A DNA stretch of 64,000 bases, from positions 159,953,495 to 160,017,494 of the forward strand of contig NC_073694.1 in assembly GCF_029784165.1 (NCBI RefSeq). The letters are read 5' to 3'. Every line of letters starts with the position of its first letter. The stretch's first letter is position 1. A program made the translations under genes and the position numbers. This stretch comes from Wyeomyia smithii (Eukaryota; Arthropoda; Insecta; Diptera; Culicidae). The notes below the pieces were generated by a model. It saw nothing but the letters and a program-made list of their open reading frames with translations, had not been told where the DNA came from and ran no database searches. Positions 56,710 through 64,000 of this stretch are shown piece after piece.

Positions 56710-57352
56710 GTCACACACAGTTAAATACCTCTCCAGGCATTTATGATTGCCGATACTTGGCAGGGGGTAACTGAGGAGGCTCGGTAAAAAAGAGCAGTAT
56801 AAAAATCCGTACTGACTACGGTGACAAAAGAAACCTTCCTTTCCGTGATAGGTAGTCGTTGAAGATGCAGAGGTAAACTTGGTCTCTGACAACAACGATT
56901 GTAACACTTCCTTCTTGCCTTTCCTAACTGACCGTAAGGCCAGCGCCGTTATCGATCTGTTCGATGGTAAATTGATTTCAAATTTATCTTTTGTGTAACT
57001 CCATTAGTACAGATCCATCATGGAGTAGCAGCAATGTGCGATCGTTCAATATGAAGCCTTATGTCTTCTATTGATGAAGCTGCATTACTGGTCCGTGTCA
57101 AATGAATAATGTAAAAACACAAATAAACAAAGCTGCACTTTACAACATTCAGACAAGCCAAAAATAACTTCAGATCATAAATGTATTTATTGGTCAGAAA
57201 ATCAACAGGTTTTTCACCTCAAGGCTATGGAAGTTTTTATAGTTCAATGTGCTGTGGCTAGTTGTAGAGTTGTTATCAATCTTAGTAGCAGTAAATCTAT
57301 TTTCGCCAAGGTATCAGCAACAGGAATTGTGAGAAAGAGCTAACACACTCAC
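56710..57352. other. stretch next to SINE, possibly LINE 3' UTR
   Basis: On the minus strand, 56710-56960 has the moderately GC-rich, ORF-less look of a LINE 3' UTR (for example 'cggtcagttaggaaaggcaa'), but no RT piece is attached. The rest is unassigned and would be intron if 57353-57485 is an exon. Confidence 0.25.
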
Positions 57353-57485
57353 GATATTGGCTTGGGGTATCATGACATTGAACTCATAGTACGGGTATGT
57401 GCTGAATTCCGTGGCACCGCAATCCAGCTCTTGGATACCCTCAGGGCCCGAGGAGTGCCACCCCAATGTCTCGGTTTGTGCTATC
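57353..57485 (-). CDS. candidate host-gene internal exon (133 bp)
   Basis: On the minus strand a branch-point-like ACTAAC (57515-57520) and a T-rich tract lead to 'gtgccag' and then the exon. The exon ends 'gccaatatc' before the donor 'gtgagt' (57347-57352). One frame is open across it and gives 44 residues after one base of a split codon. It includes IAQTETLGWHSSGPEGIQEL and DCGATEFSTYPYYEFN. GC content is well above the flanks and the composition is protein-like. I do not recognise the protein. A single Cys and the Tyr/Pro-rich part would suit an extracellular domain, but that is a guess. It is the only sequence here with all splice signals. Confidence 0.5.
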
Positions 57486-60131
57486 CTGGCACAGCGAGAC
57501 AAAACAAACTTGTTGTTAGTTTATGGCTCTTTTAAATGGCACTGATTGACAAATGCCAATCAACAACAATTTGAATCACTGGTAAAAAACCAACACGATT
57601 TTTTACAGTTTTTGTTTAAGCTCGCCAAGATAATAAGACATACGAAATGTAGGCTCCGTTTGACAGGAAATTTATTGAACATGTTCTTTACACTTCGTTT
57701 AGAGCTGACGGAAGTTTTTTTTTCTTCTACGAATGCATGGTAAGTGGATTTGTTTTATTACTATATCATAAGAATGTTTTATAACCTTTTAGCCATTTAC
57801 TGGGTTGTAAATGTCTGTACTAAAATTCGTTTTAAGTATTTCTCTGGTTGAAAGAAAAGTTAGTTATATGGTACTTTCGATATCTATCATTGACCACCAC
57901 AAATTAAGATTGTTATTATTTACATTCTATTAAAAAAATCACAGCTGTACAGAGAAATCTTCCCAACTAACCGAAGCGAAACGAATCTTCTGTGTTCGTG
58001 AAAAAATACAGATTGAAAGTCTGACGATAAATTCTATCATGCTTCTAAGTTCAGAAATCGTGACCATTTACAAGCGATATAAATTAACATCGAATCTACG
58101 GAACGCGACGATATATAATACTCATCAATTATGGCACCCTTTCGGTAGCCGCCACCGATCAAGCGCGATCGGAGCTACCGCGATGTAAAATAAGCAATTA
58201 ATCGTTGATCGATCGCAAATGATTGTATCTTTCTCCGCTGGGCTGCACGACAAAAAAGGCATATGGCGACCGATCGGCCGACTGACCGACCGGTAGTTGT
58301 TGCATGGTTGAAGGTTCCCGATTCATGTTCCAGCTGCGAAAGTCAATGCAAAAAAACAACCGAATGGAGACCCTGTTTGATTGTGTGATAATTATTTGTG
58401 CAACAAAGTTGCTCGCGTACGGCGGAATGGCGCTTCCCCTAAATATTCTGATTACCGTGGAAAGTGTTGTGTCGATTATCAAATCTTGCTTTTATCTATT
58501 ACTTCGGCAATTTAGAGTTAAGCAGGTTTTAACATTTTCTAAAAATTGTGACAACCACTTCTTTTCTACCTCAGTGCAATTTTACTATACCCTTTTCATG
58601 ATTATTAGCTCCAATTAACGTGTTCGAATAGTTATTGATTTTTGGATTACTGAGCACACGCGAAACTGTTTTATTTTAAACATCCCCAATCATTTTTAGG
58701 CCTTCAATTTGACGCTATGGTGAGCAAAATGAATCTTGTGCAACATTTTATTATTTGTATTGGAAGTGGTCAGGGAGCAGTATGAAGTGCTTTATAAGTG
58801 AGTGCGAAATTGATTCGTGACAGCATCGTCAGGAACAGAAACAATTGACATGGGTACAAATGTATGATAAATATAAAGATATAGATCATTTCATTTTTAT
58901 TTCTGTTGTAAAGAGTTTCAAGTAGTAAGGAAATAATGAAAAAGTTGGTGCATTCAATGTTGATATTAACTGGACAGCAAATTGAATTCACTAGTGTAAT
59001 GAATCAACGGAGCAGCAAGTATTTTCATTCTAGCTCGAACTGTCGATTAAAACAAAAACATTTATGCCGTTTCGAGGTCGCTCCCAAAAAGCCTTTATTG
59101 CATAAAAGTAGTAGTTTTCTGAAAGTTCTATTAATCAACAAAAAATGCGTTTGTTCAAAGAAAATGTCATTTATTTGTGGTGTTTTTCGAGCAAAAATAA
59201 TTTTTCGAGCAACTAAAATATGAGAGATCAAATGTTCGAAAACTGAAAAGGTACATAACCCCTTAATCGCGTCATCCCCAATAGTATTAATCGACAAGAC
59301 TCTTTATATCGCCTGCTTTTCTAAAAAAAAGTTTCAATAATATATTAGGACCATTAGGATTTCTTCGAAAATGAGAAAATTTCTTCATTGATAGTAAATG
59401 AGGAAATTTCTTTCTCTTCGAAGACATTTTTGCTCGGAAATCACCCATAAGGCTGATATCTTTGAGCGCATTTACATGAGAATGAAAAACAGCTACAACA
59501 AACGATAGTGCTACCATGACAAGGAAAAATTTCACTATCATGCAATGTTCATTCTCTCTTTCTTCGTTTGTTTTCATTATTCGCAAAAAAGAGAGTCAAG
59601 TCATCCGTCAGTCGCAGTCGCAGTGCAAACGTCTTTTTGGAAAATTTATTATTTCAAGTTTTGCTGTGTGAACTATAATTTTGTAAATTAGATTTGTGTA
59701 CTGCGCAGTGTCATTACGCGACTAGTGATGGGTGAGAAAAATACTACCCGGAAATACAATGGCTCTGGAAAGTCCGCTTGTGGGTCAATTTCGGCGATTC
59801 ATTTTGATAACGCTTCCTGTTTGATAGTCATTTTTCAGTAAATGAGAGTATGACACCTCGTTACGGAAATCTTAGGGGAATGAAGTCAAGCGATGTCAAG
59901 GTAACGTATAGACGATTTTACGAAACGTTTCAAAACTCAGTTCATGAATTGAATATAGACAGGATGCACTGCACTGTTGACATAACGCACGTAAAAGCAA
60001 CATCAGCAGGTTCCATGACACCTGTCAGTTCGTAAAATGATCTACATGAGTCGTTTGTTTACAACAATTAGGGGAGCATGGCCCTCTGTTGGGATTATTA
60101 GCTCCTATTATTCATTAATTCATCTGACAAG
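57486..60131. other. 2.6 kb without supported genes
   Basis: 58140-58330 is GC-richer with a cluster of GATCG-containing strings ('cgatcggagc', 'gatcgatcgc', 'cgaccgatcgg'). ORFs at 58198, 58304, 58936, 59025, 59287 and 59850 have no motifs. It would be upstream intron on the minus strand if the exon at 57353 is real. Confidence 0.35.
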
Positions 60132-61060
60132 TTATCGTCTTAATGAAGAACTAAATAACATAAACTCAACAGATAATGTAAGTCTAGCTGCCAGCAATTT
60201 TTGTTTGTAAATATTCGAGGTACATCCAAAATCGAACAGTTGATTAGTTTTGTTGAATTTACGGATTATTATGAAGAATGGTTCAAAATATCCAAAACTG
60301 AGCGATGAAACGGCGTTAAATGGCACTGCAGCTGACGACTCCACAATCGATCTTACTAACGCTGAGAATAACGATATCAGGCAATTAACATTAGTGAAAT
60401 CTTTAGACACCTTCATAAGAAATCCTAGCTGACGACTTGCACGGACAAGAACATTGGTCCGATGCGACCCAAAAGTCAATTTATTATCAAGTAGTACCCA
60501 AGGTGTACGTCTGATTGTATAAGTAGCTTTTATGGTATTACTACTTCGATGGAGTGAAATTACGGCACATTTCTGGACACCGCCAGTCATTAGGTTTTTT
60601 TGCCGCCAATCCCCAAAAATATCCAATAGTTCTTGCAGCATTTTGCAGTGGGAAAACTTGTCAATGACCATAAAAATCTTTAGATCGTCAGCATAGAACA
60701 GCTTACATCCGCTTCCAAGACGGACTGCGACATAATTTATAAACAAGACGAAAAGGAGCGGTTCAAGTCTACTCCCTTGAGGAACGCCGAATGTGTTTGT
60801 AGATCCTCGGAATGTGTGTGATTTAAGATTGCCACTTGAGCTTCCATCAGTTAGGTACGATTGCTACCATTTAACATGGTCCTCGGAGACACCCATTCTA
60901 GCAAGTTTGTGGAGTAATGTTCGATGATCAATTTTATCAAATGCAGCTTTCAAATCTATGCATATAGTATCCTGCTGCTTCCCGTTTTTAATTTGAGCAA
61001 TACAGTCTAAAGTGGAATAAAGTTTATTGTCACAGAAAGACCAGGGTAAAAATCGTGTTG
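60132..61060 (-). pseudogene. LINE reverse transcriptase remnant
   Basis: Minus strand, from right to left: STLDCIAQIKNGKQQ with ICIDLKAAFDKIDHRTLLHK (about 61020-60900), a stop at W*QSYL, then FGVPQGSRLEPLLFVLFINY (about 60790-60730), and in the open frame 60746-60132 LFYADDLKIF, LDNKLTF and FTNVNCLISLFSALVRSIVE. These are RT blocks 3 to 7 plus thumb of a non-LTR retrotransposon. The YADD active site is intact but SRLEP replaces the usual S.LGP, and stops and shifts break the frame. The clade could be Jockey or CR1-like. No endonuclease remains. Confidence 0.8.
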
Positions 61061-61500
61061 ATCACTAGAGATGAAGCTTTTTATGTCAATTTTCCAGATT
61101 TATTTTTTTTTCCTAGAAGAAGGTCATTTAAACTGTAACTTTTAGGCAACATATCTCACAAATTTTATTCGAAAAAAATTACCTTTTGCCACACGAAATG
61201 ACTGCCAAATTTTTCTTATACTCTTCCCAGATATCGACGAAATCAACCTGGCAACGCTGCTCTTGTCACACACAGTTACGCTCAAACTAGATCAAAGCAA
61301 AAACGCACCACATTTTTTAGGTTATCTTCATCCCATTTTGATTTGTAACGTCACCCATCATTCCCATATTGTTATCATTATTATTAGCCTACAGGGTTCC
61401 GTCACATTAGGTGGCGTATTTAGAACCCGAAAAGAAGCCGGTTATCTACCGGATTCTTCGTATGTTGACACAGCCTTCAGCTGTGCATGAAAGTAGGTCA
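61061..61500. other. gene-less stretch
   Basis: A small ORF (61263-61490) without known motifs. Nothing else was recognised. Confidence 0.4.
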
Positions 61501-61549
61501 GATTTTGCTTACAGTTGAAGCCAAGTCTTCCGCTTGGATTGAGTGACGA

Positions 61550-61850
61550 AAACCGCCACCCGTAAGCACAAATAATTAAAACAAGAGCCCGCGGTTCGGT
61601 ACTTGATGGGCCAGTAACTCGTCGCCGTATCGCGAGGGTGAGTTACTGGTAATTGTTTGTAAACAAGACAGAGTGGCTGGGCTCACGGCTCACTGCTCTC
61701 GGTAGAATAAGAGTAAGTGGGATTGAACCCACAAATTAAGGTACTAAAACAGAGAAAGGCCGAGAAGGGCCATTAGCATAACAGAGATAGAGAGTGGTTC
61801 CGCGAGGGGAAATTTTCTCTCGCGGAATACACTCTAGAGCTAGCAGTAAG
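61550..61850 (-). repeat. tRNA-like and hairpin-rich repeat
   Basis: On the minus strand GGGTTCAATCC (61720-61730) is a good pol III box B. Two hairpins flank it: 61611-61649 (ccagtaactc/gagttactgg) and 61788-61836. It is GC-richer than the flanks. It may be a third SINE family or a tRNA-related element. Confidence 0.4.
61788..61836. repeat. 49-bp hairpin
   Basis: Arms 'tagagagtggttccgcgag' and 'ctcgcggaatacactcta' with the centre ggggaaattttct; nearly a full palindrome with few mismatches. Confidence 0.85.
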
Positions 61851-62190
61851 TTCCAATGTAACATAGAATTTAATCGTTAAGTAAAAGTGATTTTGCGCAG
61901 TCGCTGAAGTCACGATCGCGATATTTATTAGTGTAGAAAGCAAAGCATACAGAGTTTATGTGGTTGCCTGACTCTTAAGTAACGGTATTCATGAAAAATA
62001 TCCCAATGGTATAAAATTGTAAACACCTGGAGAAAACAACTCAGTGGTGTGAATATTAAAATTGGGTTAAGTTTCGAAGGCCTCTTAAATAAATTCTAAG
62101 GGGAAATTTGACAACATACTTTAGAAACTGTTTTGTAATATTTCACTTTTACGAACTAATTTCATTTTTGTCATATGACTTACAATTTAA

Positions 62191-62350
62191 GTTTAATAAA
62201 GCGGGCAATGTATGTAGTTTGCGAGAATGCGAAAATGAACGGGAATAGAAGGTGTGACTTTTTAAACTTAGAAAAAAATTCCCTCGTCCAGACAGGATTC
62301 GAACCCATAATCTCCGTTGCAAACTACATACATTGCTCGCTTTACTAAAC
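62191..62350. mobile_element. palindrome-ended tRNA-like element
   Basis: 32-bp inverted repeats (gtttaataaagcgggcaatg... at 62191-62222, inverse at 62319-62350) enclose a minus-strand box B, GGGTTCGAATCC (62295-62306), next to the right repeat. Homologous to the deleted copy at 8904-9021. A combination of TIRs and tRNA-like head is unusual. No clear TSD. Confidence 0.7.
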
Positions 62351-62693
62351 TTTAAAAGTTTTGTAATAAATAATTACAGAAGAGTGGTGATAAATGACGT
62401 GGTGATAATTCGTTATTGGACGAATTATCTGGTTCGAATGGGACTGGATTTCAGCAATAAGCTGACACTGACACCTTTTACCGTCACACTTCATTATTTT
62501 TCCCCGCGAGCATATCAATTTGTTCCCGAAGCTTTTAGTAACCAATTACTACACCCATAATCAATGAGTTAAAGGTAACGATTTGCAGATGAATAATCAG
62601 AAATTACGTCCGAAGCCATTTCATCCCTTCGAGTACAAGCCACTGATACAAAATAAAGCCGTCTTTTAGTTTGCTTGATAATGGACGACGTTT

Positions 62694-62763
62694 CCTTTCA
62701 ACGTCAAGTTGAACGGAATCATGATTGTCGTTGCATGATTCAATTCAACTTGACGTTTGAAGG
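62694..62763 (+). ncRNA. pre-miRNA-like 70-nt hairpin
   Basis: Two 30-nt arms (ccttTCAACGTCAAGTTGAA... and the inverse) pair around a 10-nt loop (attgtcgttg) with two small internal mismatches. Length and loop size suit a microRNA precursor or a very small MITE. It does not match a mosquito microRNA that I remember. It lies within a chance ORF (62675-62920). Confidence 0.35.
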
Positions 62764-64000
62764 ACATGTTCAATACGGTGAGATGTTGCCTGAAGGGTTC
62801 GATGAGTTAATTGTTGCTGAGAAGGTGTTGGTGTTTATGGTAATGAGACTCGAGGATAATTTGAAATTATTGATGGCATACTTTTGGGTACACAAGGTTC
62901 CAAGTAAAAAAATATGCTGATCGAAGCCATTACAGGAAGTCTTTATGACATCAAATTTTTTTCTGTGTGACAAACTGTTTTTACGTTGTGGATTTCGTAT
63001 GAATAATAATTACGGAAATTAAGTTGACGCTGAAGCTTGCTCGTAATAGATTAAATACAAAAAACGACCCAAAACTACAACTGGAATAATTGAATAGAAG
63101 TACGTTATTTCAATGATTTGATTGGTGTTTTTAAATAAAAAACATCTCCAGTTTAAAAGTTTCGAGCGTCTTAAGAAGTTAAAAAAAACACACTGGTGTA
63201 TTCATTTCTGTTCAATCCAATGCGATTATATACTGAAGAGCTGTGTAATTGCTTGCGAAAAAGTTCGAGCCTTAGCAATAACTGCGTCAGCTACACACAA
63301 GTTTTGTTCTGGATTCGCACAAAAATTGTGCGAAAAGCGAATGGCAGATGTTATTCCCTCCATTCCGTACCTTGATGTAGATGATTTCCGTGGTTTTTAC
63401 TTTGTTACAATGTAATGGACACAAATGACAAATTCGTGATGGCATATCAAACCTAATTTGACAGACCATTGGTTTTTATTTTTCAACACGTTTTTGATTT
63501 GCAACAACCACCGTTTATTGGAGTTCTTATCTATTTTTTTTGTTGTTAGAGTTTTTCTATTTCACTAAACTCTTTCAAATTAACTAACTTTAAGAAAAGC
63601 AAACAAATTTTTGGAAATGCTCTCAAACCTCTAGTGCCCAAGTTAATTTTCAGAAGTACTTCGAAAAAATCACTAATCTTTATGAATATTTTTTAAGCAT
63701 TGATTGAAGCTTTTTAGAAGTGTAAGTGAAGATCGTCTAAAGGCGGCACTGGGCACTAGAGGGTTAAGCAGTTAAGTTAGCAAAGATGATAGACAGCTAC
63801 AATTTGCTAGACACAGGTTTAGCCTTAAAGCTCAATCTGAAAAAATATGAGAGATTATAGTTCTCGAAGCATTTCTGTGATTTTGTCAGCTCGAAAGTAC
63901 GTCAAAGGGCCGCAAAGTAAATGCTCGTAGGGTTCATTGCTTAAACATTGGCTTACGGGGAATCACATCTGAATCTCCGAAAAAGAGGCACCAAAATTCA
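62764..64000. other. gene-less AT-rich stretch to window end
   Basis: ORFs at 63122 and 63287 have no recognisable motifs. No terminal repeats were noticed. Confidence 0.4.

Noticed and set aside
61711..61740. tRNA gene on minus strand
   Set aside because: Box B is good, but no acceptor stem or matching box A at tRNA distance could be found.
1..64000. Bacterial or viral origin, CRISPR arrays, operons
   Set aside because: No ribosome-binding sites before ORFs, no spaced repeats, no dense coding; TE types are those of insects.

Overview
The window looks like nuclear DNA of an insect with a large, repeat-rich genome. A culicid mosquito of the Aedes type fits best. The reasons are an I-clade non-LTR retrotransposon with mosquito-like ORF1 and RNase H, tRNA-derived SINEs resembling the Feilai type, MITEs with 7-bp and 8-bp target-site duplications (TSDs), AT-rich sequence and almost no host coding sequence. 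There are no operons, rRNA genes, intact tRNA genes or CRISPR arrays. Most open reading frames above 60 codons are chance or belong to decayed transposable elements (TEs).

Layout. 1-3876: AT-rich, with an 'aaatctgc' repeat patch and a SINE tail. 3877-6734: an element with terminal inverted repeats (TIRs) of about 680 bp, a broken transposase-like gene, and a 318-bp hAT MITE nested in it. 7677-9497: a SINE, a 7-bp-TSD MITE, a palindromic tRNA-like element and a gypsy fragment. 9850-11507: a decayed PIF/Harbinger element with TTA TSD. 12085-17877: a Jockey-type LINE tail, nested MITEs, and an unassigned ORF at 16951-17421. About 21090-32900: a multi-level nest. A Ty3/gypsy remnant (minus strand) is split by a DD37E-type mariner, which is split by a Transib-like element. 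That element holds a 5.5-kb I-clade retrotransposon and a 1.5-kb foldback element, and a hAT MITE sits in its duplicated target. 34348-34617 and 44078-44188: palindromes carrying hammerhead-ribozyme-like strings. 37000-42100: MITEs, a SINE, an RTE-type LINE fragment and a foldback. 45865-49909: a repeat-rich element, a Helitron-like element with a nested hAT MITE, and a 1-kb TIR element. 51334-56709: a small hAT MITE, a duplicated repeat of unknown class and a SINE. 60132-61060: a LINE reverse transcriptase remnant. 61500-62763: tRNA-like and hairpin sequences.

The best host-gene evidence is one 133-bp candidate internal exon on the minus strand (57353-57485), with a branch-point-like motif, acceptor, open frame and donor. 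Much of the window may therefore be intron or intergenic DNA around that gene. The autonomous elements all appear dead. What can be read is mainly the order of insertion, inferred from nesting and TSDs.

All family assignments come from reading the translated sequence and terminal motifs by eye. No database search was run.
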